This document shows, in pieces, positions 1 through 5,920 of a stretch of DNA of 7,669 nt. The DNA is taken from positions 1 to 7,669 of the forward strand of contig JAIUMG010000158.1 of NCBI GenBank assembly GCA_022565655.1. Direction: 5' to 3'. The notes under the pieces are model-generated. The model was given only the letters and a program-made list of their open reading frames with translations, did not search any database and was not told the origin of the DNA. The stretch is from Alkalimonas sp. Lineage in GTDB: Bacteria > Pseudomonadota > Gammaproteobacteria > Enterobacterales > Alteromonadaceae. Made by a program: the position numbers and the translations under genes. The first letter of the stretch is position 1. The number at the start of each line of letters is the position of its first letter.

Positions 1-53
1 AGCATGAATGTAGGCTTTTGGGCATTCAACACTCAAAAACCTCCATTCATGCT
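1..53. repeat. Quasi-palindrome with an apparently inverted core inside sapA
   Basis: Perfect 10-bp inverted repeats (AGCATGAATG at 1-10, CATTCATGCT at 44-53) flank a 33-bp core. The stem extends to 18 matches of 20 (1-20 with 34-53, loop 21-33). On the plus strand these bases translate as SMNVGFWAFNTQKPPFM, the conserved motif expected immediately after TSMN of the minus-strand SapA protein. On the minus strand the same bases give a stop codon. Reversing 11-43 restores the SapA frame exactly. The sequence shows this directly; whether it is real biology or an assembly/library fold-back cannot be told from the window. Confidence 0.85.
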
Positions 54-962
54 GGTTTGCTCCTGAACTTTGACGTCGTCTCGCTTGCTAATGAGTTCCA
101 GTTCAGCAATGCGTGGGTAGGCGGTAATATCGCACTCATGGGTCAGTAGCTTAGCCATTCGCTTGGCGTTATTCGGCTCGATATTGAAGACCAGTTGTTC
201 CAGGCTGGATGCTTGCCCCCAATAATCAGCATGGCGGTAATAGCGTAAAAATATATCTTTACGGTACTCTTTGAATTTAAACGGACCTGTGCCGATGGGG
301 TGCGAATCGATACGCTGGGGCTGTTGTTGTTCCAATAGTTGCTTGCCATACTCAGCCGAATGTATCACGGCAAAGTCGGTCGCTATATTGGATAAGAATG
401 AGCTGTCGCGTTGCTGCAGATAAAACACCACCTGATCGGCTGTAGGGGTGGTGATACGGGCGACACGCTGTTGCCACTCAACAGTTTGAAAGTAAGGGTA
501 CTCACCACCACTGACCGCATGAAAGGGATGATCGCGCTTCATCACACGCTCGAAACTAAAGCGGACATCGGTGGAGTTTAACGGGCGGCTTGGTTGAAAG
601 TAATCGGTACTATGAAACTGCACGTCCGGACGCAGAAAAAAAGTATAGCTTAATCCATCGGGTCGGACTTCCCAGTGGGTGGCCAGTGCGGGCACAAAGC
701 TGCCATCCTCTGGATCAATATCCACCAATCGATCGTACAACTGGCGACTGGTGGCATCGATGGTTGTTCCTGAAGTCACCAATTGTGGATTAAAGCTTTC
801 AGGAGCCCCTTCCAGGCAATACACCAGCCCAGAACGCACTTCAGCAGGCATGTCCGGCTGACAGGCTATCAGTAAGATCATGGCAGCTGTCTGAACAGCC
901 GCTGTTAAGCGACGCTGTAACTGTGGTTTCACTGGCTTGCCTTTTCCATTATCAGACTGCAT
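33..962 (-). CDS. sapA: SapA-like peptide ABC transporter substrate-binding lipoprotein, 3' part disrupted
   Basis: This is a periplasmic solute-binding protein of family 5 (DppA/OppA/SapA type), which would deliver peptides to a SapBCDF-type importer. The 309-residue product starts with a basic stretch, a hydrophobic segment (about 20-33) and a lipobox LIAC with Cys34, so it is probably a lipoprotein. Family-5 features follow: ESFNPQ near 55-60, LYDRLV near 75-80, a DGLSYTFFLRPDV stretch at 102-114, and IGTGPFKFKEYRKD at 223-236. The ATG lies inside the end of pspF (11-base overlap), so the genes are translationally linked; its Shine-Dalgarno is poor. Full-length homologues have about 500-550 residues. 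Here the frame stops at TGA (33-35) just after TSMN, because bases 1-53 are inverted relative to the gene (see findings). Family assignment is solid; SapA rather than DppA/OppA is inferred mainly from the pspF neighbourhood. Confidence 0.85.
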   Translation of the reverse strand: MQSDNGKGKPVKPQLQRRLTAAVQTAAMILLIACQPDMPAEVRSGLVYCLEGAPESFNPQLVTSGTTIDATSRQLYDRLVDIDPEDGSFVPALATHWEVRPDGLSYTFFLRPDVQFHSTDYFQPSRPLNSTDVRFSFERVMKRDHPFHAVSGGEYPYFQTVEWQQRVARITTPTADQVVFYLQQRDSSFLSNIATDFAVIHSAEYGKQLLEQQQPQRIDSHPIGTGPFKFKEYRKDIFLRYYRHADYWGQASSLEQLVFNIEPNNAKRMAKLLTHECDITAYPRIAELELISKRDDVKVQEQTSMNGGF

Positions 963-2067
963 CTTGCTGCTGGCTATCCAGCAGTTGATATTTTTTCATG
1001 TAGCCTCGTAATTGATGGTAGGTCAGACCGAGGCTTTCTGCGGTTTTTTTCTGATTAAACTGACAGGCGGCCAATGCCCGTTTAAGCAAGGATACTTCAT
1101 ACTGCTGTGACATGGCTTTGAAATCGTGTGGCTGTTCTGGGTCAAATTGCTCAGGAATTGAATGGGGGCTTGCCTCAGACAGTTCGGCCGGCTCGGCTGA
1201 AGCTGTGCTGGCATGAGCTGACTCGGTGACGGCTGGCTGGCTTTGCAAGCGACGGTCCTGGGTTTTGACTCTGGTTTGAGGCCGAAAAGGCGAGTCAAAA
1301 GGATCCAATAAAATGTCATGCACGGGCACATAGGGGTTATTGGTACGATAGACACTTCGTTCCACTACATTTTTTAGTTCACGCACATTGCCAGGCCAAT
1401 CGTAATCCAGCAGAGTTTTCTTGGCTTTTTCACTGAAACCGCTAAATAGTTCGAACTCCAGCTCACGAGCCATATTGATGGCAAAGTGTTCCGCCAGCAG
1501 CAAAATATCGTCGCGTCGTTCTCGCATAGGGGGCAGGGTGATCACATCAAAGGCCAGCCGGTCCAGTAAGTCGGCGCGGAACTCACCTTGTGCAGCCAAG
1601 GCGGGTAAATCTTCATTGGTAGCACAGACCAACCGGACATCAACCTTCACCGGGCGGCTGCCACCGACCCGCTCAAATTCGCCATATTCAATGACGCGGA
1701 GTAACTTTTCCTGCACCAGGCTTGGGGTATTGGCAAGCTCATCCAGAAACAAGGTGCCACCATTGGCCCGTTCAAAGCGCCCTTCATGGCGTTTTCCGGC
1801 ACCTGTGAAGGCCCCGGCTTCATGACCAAACAGCTCGCTTTCCAGTAAGTTTTCATTCAAAGCTGCGCAATTCAGTGTGAGGTAGTTTTGATCCCAGCGT
1901 TGTGATAAAAAGTGCAACCGGGCGGCAATTAATTCTTTGCCGGTGCCACGTTCACCAATAATGAGCACAGGCTTATTGAGTGGAGCAGCCTGCGATACTT
2001 GTTCCAGCACCGTAAGAAAGCTATTGGATTGCCCCAGCAAGTTGTCTTGTTGTTGTGATCGGCGCAT
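952..2067 (-). CDS. pspF: Psp operon transcriptional activator PspF (sigma-54 enhancer-binding protein)
   Basis: PspF is an AAA+ activator that remodels sigma-54 RNA polymerase at psp promoters and is inhibited by direct contact with PspA. The 371-residue protein has no N-terminal receiver or GAF domain, as in E. coli PspF. Visible motifs: Walker A GERGTGKE (38-45, K44), sigma-54-contacting loop GAFTGA (85-90), Walker B LFLDE (106-110), sensor ATN (149-151), arginine fingers R164/R170 in FRADLLDR, sensor II WPGNVRELKNVVERSVY (224-240), and a Fis-type helix-turn-helix at about 339-360. W58 in QRWDQ sits where E. coli PspF has W56, implicated in PspA contact. It is about 45 residues longer than the E. 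coli protein, because of an Ala/Ser/Glu/Pro-rich linker (about 258-315). The start aligns with the family (DNLLG..NSF near the N-terminus), but its Shine-Dalgarno is weak, which fits low expression. It is divergent from pspA and overlaps the sapA start. Confidence 0.96.
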   Translation of the reverse strand: MRRSQQQDNLLGQSNSFLTVLEQVSQAAPLNKPVLIIGERGTGKELIAARLHFLSQRWDQNYLTLNCAALNENLLESELFGHEAGAFTGAGKRHEGRFERANGGTLFLDELANTPSLVQEKLLRVIEYGEFERVGGSRPVKVDVRLVCATNEDLPALAAQGEFRADLLDRLAFDVITLPPMRERRDDILLLAEHFAINMARELEFELFSGFSEKAKKTLLDYDWPGNVRELKNVVERSVYRTNNPYVPVHDILLDPFDSPFRPQTRVKTQDRRLQSQPAVTESAHASTASAEPAELSEASPHSIPEQFDPEQPHDFKAMSQQYEVSLLKRALAACQFNQKKTAESLGLTYHQLRGYMKKYQLLDSQQQDAV

Positions 2068-2080
2068 GGTATCTGTTTGG

Positions 2081-2095
2081 TAGTGAAAATGACTA
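2081..2095. promoter_or_regulatory. Candidate PspF upstream activating site (distal)
   Basis: TAGTGAAAATGACTA is an imperfect palindrome with perfect TAGT/ACTA ends. A related 15-mer begins exactly 20 bp downstream. Enhancer sites for PspF are expected roughly 80-130 bp upstream of the pspA start, and this one is centred about 130 bp upstream of the predicted start. Assignment to PspF is inferred from position and the paired repeat. Confidence 0.6.
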
Positions 2096-2100
2096 AATAA

Positions 2101-2115
2101 TAGTGTATTTCATTA
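2101..2115. promoter_or_regulatory. Candidate PspF upstream activating site (proximal)
   Basis: TAGTGTATTTCATTA shares the TAGTG-N5-(A/C)NTA layout of the site 20 bp away, placing both on the same face of the helix. It overlaps the TATAAT of the divergent pspF promoter on the minus strand. PspF bound here could therefore activate pspA and repress its own gene, as known in E. coli. Confidence 0.6.
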
Positions 2116-2117
2116 TA
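2112..2117 (-). promoter_or_regulatory. Candidate -10 element of the pspF promoter
   Basis: The minus strand reads a perfect TATAAT here, about 45 bases upstream of the pspF ATG. No convincing -35 hexamer is seen 16-18 bp upstream, so activity is uncertain. The overlap with the proximal PspF-like site suggests autoregulation. Confidence 0.4.
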
Positions 2118-2162
2118 GAGTTTTGCTAAAGCAGTTTCTTGATTTATCTTTAAATTCAATTG

Positions 2163-2175
2163 AATCAGTGCTTTA
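2163..2175. promoter_or_regulatory. Candidate IHF binding site
   Basis: AATCAGTGCTTTA fits the IHF core consensus WATCARNNNNTTR at every specified position. It lies between the PspF-like sites and the -24/-12 element, where a DNA bend would bring activator to sigma-54 polymerase. IHF is known to assist pspA transcription in E. coli. Confidence 0.6.
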
Positions 2176-2191
2176 ACCTGCACAGAAAAGT

Positions 2192-2206
2192 TGGCAAGGA
2201 ATATGA
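2192..2206 (+). promoter_or_regulatory. Sigma-54 (-24/-12) promoter of pspABC
   Basis: TGGCAAGGAATATGA matches the consensus TGGCACN5TTGC in the -24 element (TGGCA, with A for C at the sixth position). It keeps the TG of the -12 element at the correct spacing, with A replacing the final C. The predicted start is near 2218, giving a leader of about 30 bases before the pspA ATG. Confidence 0.7.
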
Positions 2207-2248
2207 ATAAACTAAACTGTGTCCCAAACAATTGAAGAGGTACGACAA

Positions 2249-2923
2249 ATGGGTATTTTTAGCCGTTTTACAGACATTGTAAACTCAAACCTGAATGCTT
2301 TATTGGATAAAGCGGAAGATCCGGAAAAGATGGTTCGGCTGATTATTCAGGAAATGGAAGATACATTGGTCGAGGTCCGTTCGTCATCAGCCAAAACCAT
2401 TGCAGAGAAAAAAGAATTGCAACGGGTGATGAATCGTCTGAACGATGAAGTGAACGATTGGCAAAGCAAAGCGGAACTGGCGTTATCGAAGGAGCGGGAC
2501 GATTTAGCGCGCTCTGCGCTGATTGAGCGTGAAAAAGCGGCTGAGCAAGTCAGTGTTGTGCATGATGAGATTGTGTTGCTGGATGATCATATCTCTAAAT
2601 TACAGAATGAAGTGGCTCAGCTGCAGGAAAAACTTGCCGATGCCAAAGCACGACAAAAATCCATGCTGATGCGCCAGAAGACCGTTGCTTCTCGTCTGGA
2701 TGTGAAAAAGACGCTGCACAGCGATAAATTAAACGATGCGATGCATAAGTTTGAACGTTACGAGCAGAAAATTGACTCGATGGAAGCCCAGGTTGAATCG
2801 TATGATTTGGGTAAAAAGACATTGAAAGATGAATTTGCTGAGTTAGCGGCTCAGGAGAAAATTGATACCGAGTTGGCTGCCCTGAAACAAAAAGTAAGTC
2901 AGAGTAAAAGTAAAGACGCTTAG
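2249..2923 (+). CDS. pspA: Phage shock protein A
   Basis: PspA is a peripheral inner-membrane protein of the PspA/IM30 (ESCRT-III-like) family. It binds and inhibits PspF when resting, and oligomerises on damaged membranes to limit proton leakage. From this ATG the protein has 224 residues (E. coli 222). It begins with the amphipathic membrane-binding helix MGIFSRFTDIVNSNLNALLD, followed by AEDPEKMVRLIIQEMEDTL, then a charged heptad-rich coiled coil over almost the whole remainder. The start at 2249 is chosen because MGIFSRF is the family N-terminus and GAAGAGG (2234-2240) lies 8 bases upstream. A GTG at 2219 is in frame but too close to the predicted transcription start to carry a ribosome site. 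It is first gene of pspABC under the sigma-54 promoter. Confidence 0.97.
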   Translation: MGIFSRFTDIVNSNLNALLDKAEDPEKMVRLIIQEMEDTLVEVRSSSAKTIAEKKELQRVMNRLNDEVNDWQSKAELALSKERDDLARSALIEREKAAEQVSVVHDEIVLLDDHISKLQNEVAQLQEKLADAKARQKSMLMRQKTVASRLDVKKTLHSDKLNDAMHKFERYEQKIDSMEAQVESYDLGKKTLKDEFAELAAQEKIDTELAALKQKVSQSKSKDA

Positions 2924-2944
2924 ATTGCAAAGGAGGAGCCAATA

Positions 2945-3181
2945 ATGGAAATTCAGCAAATGATTTTTGTGCCCATGGTCTTGTTTATGATCTTTGTGGC
3001 ACCGCTGTGGGTGATTATGCACTATCGCAGCAAAAGCAAAATGGGTCAGGGATTGACCGATACTGAGCTGGAGCAGTTAAACGAGCTGGCTGGCCGGGCA
3101 GAAAAGATGGCAGAGCGGATTAAAACGTTAGAGGCCATTTTGGATGCAGACAGCCCTAACTGGAGACAGCAACATGACTAA
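2945..3181 (+). CDS. pspB: Phage shock protein B (envelope stress membrane protein)
   Basis: PspB is a small inner-membrane protein that with PspC relieves PspA inhibition of PspF on envelope stress. The 78-residue product (E. coli 74) has one N-terminal transmembrane helix (about 6-26, IFVPMVLFMIFVAPLWVIM). A basic YRSKSK follows, then a cytoplasmic helical region with leucine/heptad character (about 40-66, ending LEAILDAD). A strong AAGGAGGAG ribosome site precedes the ATG, 21 bases after the pspA stop. Its last 8 bases overlap the start of pspC, so the two are translationally coupled. Confidence 0.95.
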   Translation: MEIQQMIFVPMVLFMIFVAPLWVIMHYRSKSKMGQGLTDTELEQLNELAGRAEKMAERIKTLEAILDADSPNWRQQHD

Positions 3182-3593
3182 ACCAAGAAAGGAACTATTG
3201 CGGGATGATACTCATGGCAAGATTGCCGGGGTTTGTGCCGGTGTAGCTGACTATTTTGGCTGGGAAGTCTGGCTGGTACGGATCATTACGTTGTCGGCGC
3301 TCTTTTTGGGGCTGGGAAGCTTTGTGGTCGTGCTCTACTTTGCTGGCTGGGTGGTGTTGGGAAAAAAGTCCAAGGTGAAAGCTGCAGCGAGCCGGGCTGA
3401 TGCAACTAAAGTGGCAGCCGACGATGAACGGATTGAGGTCAAGACCCGGGTATGGCAGCGCGGCGAGGCTCCCAAAGAAGCGTTAAAGCACTTGCAGAAT
3501 AAATTTAACAGTTTGGAGTTACGGCTGCGGGATGTTGAGCGTCATGTTACTTCTGCCAAATTTCAGCTGAAGCAGGAATTCAATAACCTATAG
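3174..3593 (+). CDS. pspC: Phage shock protein C (envelope stress sensor)
   Basis: PspC is the inner-membrane partner of PspB and transmits stress to the PspA-PspF complex. The product has 139 residues (E. coli 119). It has the PspC domain with GKIAGVCAGVADYFGWEVWL (15-34), then a hydrophobic transmembrane region (about 36-63), a charged linker (64-100), and an amphipathic C-terminal helix. LRDVERHVTSAKFQLKQEF in that helix closely resembles the E. coli C-terminus LREMERYVTSDTF. The start at 3174 is chosen over an in-frame ATG at 3144 within pspB because GGAGA (3162-3166) is well spaced and MTKPRKEL resembles family N-termini. No pspD or pspE follows; the operon ends at a terminator. Confidence 0.95.
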   Translation: MTKPRKELLRDDTHGKIAGVCAGVADYFGWEVWLVRIITLSALFLGLGSFVVVLYFAGWVVLGKKSKVKAAASRADATKVAADDERIEVKTRVWQRGEAPKEALKHLQNKFNSLELRLRDVERHVTSAKFQLKQEFNNL

Positions 3594-3646
3594 CGCTCTT
3601 TCCAGTACATAGAGCACTAGTTTCGCCAGATAGCCACCATTCAGAC

Positions 3647-3675
3647 AGCAAGCCGTCTGGCTTGCTTCACTTTTT
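3647..3675 (+). terminator. Rho-independent terminator of pspABC
   Basis: A perfect 8-bp GC-rich stem (AGCAAGCC at 3647-3654, GGCTTGCT at 3659-3666) with a GTCT loop is followed four bases later by TTTTT (3671-3675). It lies 54 bases after the pspC stop and separates the operon from the next gene. Confidence 0.75.
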
Positions 3676-3728
3676 CTGCCATTCTGTTATTGCTATGCAA
3701 CCTTTTTTAGCTCGTCGAAAGTTGTCGT

Positions 3729-4934
3729 ATGCAAAACAAACATCTCAATCTGGCCACTCAGTGTATTCATGCAGGAAAAACACCGAATGAGCATGGCACT
3801 TTAGCCACACCGTTGTACCAAACCTCAACCTTTATTTTTGATAGCGCCGAACAAGGTGCCGCCCGCTTTGCTGGTGACGAAGCCGGCTATATTTATACCC
3901 GCTTGGGGAATCCGACCACCCGAGAGCTTGAGCTGAAAATTGCAGCGTTAGAGGGTATGGACGATGCTGCCGCTACCGCGACCGGCATGGCAGCCGTGTC
4001 AGCAGCAACCCTGGCTTTTTTGCAGCAAGGCGATCATATGATCTGCAGCAAGGCGATCTATGGCTGTAGTTTTGCACTCTTTAGTCATCAGTTTGCCCGT
4101 TATGGCATTGAGGTGAGTTTTGTCGATATGACCGATCACGCTGCGGTGGCGGCGGCACTGCGGCCCAATACCAAAATGCTGTTTGCTGAAACGCCAATTA
4201 ACCCAAACCTGGTGGTGCTTGATCTGCAGTTTCTCGGCGATTTTGCCGCAAAGCACGGCTTGTTATCTGTCATCGACAATACTTTCCTGACGCCCATGCT
4301 GCAGCGGCCGGTTGAATTTGGCATTGATATTGTGATCCATAGTGCAACCAAATACCTGAACGGGCATGGTGACGTGGTAGCCGGGCTGATTGTCGGCAAT
4401 GCCGAACTTATTCACACCATCAAAATGACGACCTTAAAAGACATCGGCGGTACTATGAGCCCGCATGATGCCTGGCTGATCATCCGTGGCATGAAAACGC
4501 TGGCTGTTCGGATGGATCGCCATTGCAGCAATGCGCAGCAAGTCGCTGAGTTTCTGGTGCAGCACCCGGCGGTTGCTGAGGTCTATTATCCAGGATTACC
4601 CTCGCATCCGGGGCATGCTTTTATTGGCTCACAAATGCGTGGTGCCGGTGGGGTGTTAGCCTTTGAAATTAATGGCTCGCTGGATGATGGCCGTTACTTT
4701 ATTAATCAGTGCAAGCTGTTAAGCCTAGCGGTCAGTTTAGGCGATGCGGAGTCATTAATTCAGCATCCGGCATCGATGACACACAGCCCATATACGCCCG
4801 AAGAGCGGGCTATGGCAGGGATCAGCGATGGCTTGATCCGGGTTTCGGTCGGCTTGGAGCAAGTGGAGGATATTATCGCTGACTTGGCTCAGGCTCTGGC
4901 CGCCATGCAATCGCACCAGCGCGCTGCTGGCTAA
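3729..4934 (+). CDS. mdeA: Methionine gamma-lyase (PLP-dependent)
   Basis: This cytosolic Cys/Met-metabolism PLP enzyme is predicted to cleave L-methionine to methanethiol, 2-oxobutyrate and ammonia (EC 4.4.1.11). The 401 residues match the Pseudomonas putida methionine gamma-lyase layout with an offset of -3: Y56 and R58 (YTR, phosphate binding), Y111 in IYGC, D183 (VIDNT), S205-T207-K208 in HSATKYL with K208 the PLP lysine, K237-D238, and R371 in the GLIRVSVGLE segment. Cys113 (YGCSF) occupies the place of P. putida Cys116, a residue characteristic of methionine gamma-lyases and generally absent from cystathionine gamma-lyases or beta-synthases. The C-terminal GDAESLIQHPASMTH block is typical of the family. 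The Shine-Dalgarno is weak (GAAAG, 3718-3722), but the N-terminus aligns with homologues. It stands alone between a terminator and the phh promoter. Cystathionine gamma-lyase or O-acetylhomoserine sulfhydrylase are less likely alternatives. Confidence 0.88.
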   Translation: MQNKHLNLATQCIHAGKTPNEHGTLATPLYQTSTFIFDSAEQGAARFAGDEAGYIYTRLGNPTTRELELKIAALEGMDDAAATATGMAAVSAATLAFLQQGDHMICSKAIYGCSFALFSHQFARYGIEVSFVDMTDHAAVAAALRPNTKMLFAETPINPNLVVLDLQFLGDFAAKHGLLSVIDNTFLTPMLQRPVEFGIDIVIHSATKYLNGHGDVVAGLIVGNAELIHTIKMTTLKDIGGTMSPHDAWLIIRGMKTLAVRMDRHCSNAQQVAEFLVQHPAVAEVYYPGLPSHPGHAFIGSQMRGAGGVLAFEINGSLDDGRYFINQCKLLSLAVSLGDAESLIQHPASMTHSPYTPEERAMAGISDGLIRVSVGLEQVEDIIADLAQALAAMQSHQRAAG

Positions 4935-4961
4935 GCCGGTTGAGGCTGTGTTAAACATAGT

Positions 4962-4979
4962 TGTAATTTAAACTTTACG
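4962..4979. promoter_or_regulatory. Candidate TyrR/PhhR box upstream of phhA
   Basis: TGTAAT-N6-TTTACG differs by one base in each half from the TyrR consensus TGTAAA-N6-TTTACA. PhhR, the TyrR homologue, activates phhAB in Pseudomonas. This box is centred about 75 bp upstream of the predicted phhA transcription start, a usual activator position. No tyrR/phhR gene is in the window. Confidence 0.6.
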
Positions 4980-5010
4980 CTTATTGGAGCGGTAACTTGT
5001 CTGGGCTTGA

Positions 5011-5039
5011 TTAACAGTCGAACCCATTTCGACTAGTAT
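5011..5039 (+). promoter_or_regulatory. Sigma-70-like promoter of phhAB with palindromic spacer
   Basis: TTAACA (5011-5016) matches five of six -35 bases. TAGTAT (5034-5039) matches four of six -10 bases, at the ideal 17-bp spacing. The spacer 5017-5033 is itself an inverted repeat, GTCGAA-N5-TTCGAC, fitting exactly between the hexamers and so a candidate operator. The predicted start is near 5046, giving a leader of about 64 bases. Confidence 0.5.
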
Positions 5040-5054
5040 CGGTCACAGCTATAA

Positions 5055-5081
5055 GGGCTGGTGAGCCGATGCAACCAGCCC
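5055..5081 (+). other. Leader hairpin in the phhA 5' untranslated region
   Basis: A perfect 8-bp stem (GGGCTGGT at 5055-5062, ACCAGCCC at 5074-5081) with an 11-base loop lies in the predicted phhA leader. No U-tract follows, so it is not an ordinary terminator. The loop AGCC (5064-5067) could alternatively pair with GGCT (5056-5059), a smaller competing hairpin. Whether it affects mRNA stability, translation or nothing is unknown. Confidence 0.5.
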
Positions 5082-5109
5082 AAAACAACCAATAAGCAAC
5101 AGGGTTTTT

Positions 5110-5910
5110 ATGAGTAAATCAAGCAACTATGTATCGAAGCAGTCCGACGAGCATGGTGTAATTGCCTGGACCGACGAAGACAATCAAAGCTGGCATGAGT
5201 TAATTACTCGTCAGCTGAGCTGTATTGAAGGCAAAGCCTGTGATGAGTATATGGCTGGCCTGGAGAAGCTGCAGCTGCCTACCGATCGTATTCCACAGCT
5301 GGAAGAAGTCAGCAAAGTGTTGCGTGAGACCACCGGCTGGGAATGCGCCGAAGTGCCGGCTCTGATCAGCTTTGACCGCTTCTTTGAATTACTGGCCAAT
5401 AAGAAGTTTCCGGTGGCAACCTTTATTCGCTCGCGTGAAGAGTTTGATTATCTGCAAGAGCCGGATATTTTTCACGAAATCTTTGGTCATTGCGCCATGT
5501 TAACTAACCCGGCTTTTGCCGAGTTTACTCATACCTACGGTAAATTAGGCTATGCAGCCAGCAAAGAAGATCGGGTCTATCTGGCCCGGCTGTATTGGTT
5601 TACCATTGAGTTTGGTCTGCTTAAAACCGAGCAGGGTTTGCGTATTTACGGTGGCGGTATTTTATCATCACCTGGCGAAACTCTATATGCACTGGAGTCG
5701 GATACACCAGAGCGTAAGCCTTTTGAAGCCGTCGATGTGATGCGAACTCCTTATCGGATCGATATTATGCAGCCGATTTACTTTACCATCTCTAAGATCG
5801 ACGATCTGTTTGATATTGCTCATCTGGATCTGATGACTTTAGTGAAAAAAGCCAAAGAGTTGGGCTTACATGCCCCTAAGTTTCCCCCCAAACAAAAGCA
5901 AGCGAGCTAG
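5110..5910 (+). CDS. phhA: Phenylalanine 4-monooxygenase
   Basis: This cytosolic non-haem iron, tetrahydropterin-dependent enzyme hydroxylates L-phenylalanine to L-tyrosine (EC 1.14.16.1). The 266 residues match the bacterial monodomain form with no regulatory ACT domain. The 2-His-1-carboxylate iron triad is visible: H122 and H127 in DIFHEIFGHC, and E167 in WFTIEFGLL. THTYGKLGYAASKEDRVYLA (140-159) and the GGGILSSPGE segment (181-190) are also diagnostic and very like Pseudomonas PhhA. The start follows AGGG (5101-5104) at 5 bases. It is 10 bases upstream of phhB, with which it forms an operon, and sits downstream of a TyrR/PhhR-like box. The phhC aminotransferase that follows phhAB in Pseudomonas is absent. 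Confidence 0.97.
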   Translation: MSKSSNYVSKQSDEHGVIAWTDEDNQSWHELITRQLSCIEGKACDEYMAGLEKLQLPTDRIPQLEEVSKVLRETTGWECAEVPALISFDRFFELLANKKFPVATFIRSREEFDYLQEPDIFHEIFGHCAMLTNPAFAEFTHTYGKLGYAASKEDRVYLARLYWFTIEFGLLKTEQGLRIYGGGILSSPGETLYALESDTPERKPFEAVDVMRTPYRIDIMQPIYFTISKIDDLFDIAHLDLMTLVKKAKELGLHAPKFPPKQKQAS

Positions 5911-5920
5911 AGAGGACTGC

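Noticed and set aside
33..35. In-frame TGA in sapA as a selenocysteine codon or a simple nonsense mutation
   Set aside because: The bases beyond it make better family sense on the opposite strand, so an inverted segment explains the stop; no Sec context is expected in this family.
1421..1825. Plus-strand frame of 134 codons opposite pspF
   Set aside because: A Ser/Arg/Lys-rich antisense shadow of the AAA+ domain with no ribosome site.
2219..2248. GTG start for pspA 10 codons upstream
   Set aside because: It lies at the predicted transcription start with no ribosome site; the ATG at 2249 has a good one and gives the family N-terminus MGIFSRF.
3144..3173. Upstream ATG for pspC inside pspB
   Set aside because: The added residues are a frame-shifted reading of pspB and have no family counterpart; the ATG at 3174 has GGAGA in place.
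3592..3618. Hairpin AGCGCTCT/AGAGCACT right after the pspC stop
   Set aside because: It has an 11-base loop, a G-U pair and no U-tract; the hairpin at 3647-3666 is the better terminator.
3690..3700. TTGCTATGCAA palindrome and TATGCA as operator or -10 for the methionine gamma-lyase gene
   Set aside because: It is short, and no -35 of quality lies 16-18 bp upstream; too little to call.
5063..5081. Resemblance of the phhA leader (GAGCCGATGCAACC) to an S-adenosylhomocysteine riboswitch core
   Set aside because: Only a few bases agree, the remaining stems are missing, and phhA is not a known target of that class.
5870..5920. Longer phhB starting inside phhA
   Set aside because: The extension reads phhA out of frame; the ATG at 5921 has a ribosome site and matches PhhB N-termini.
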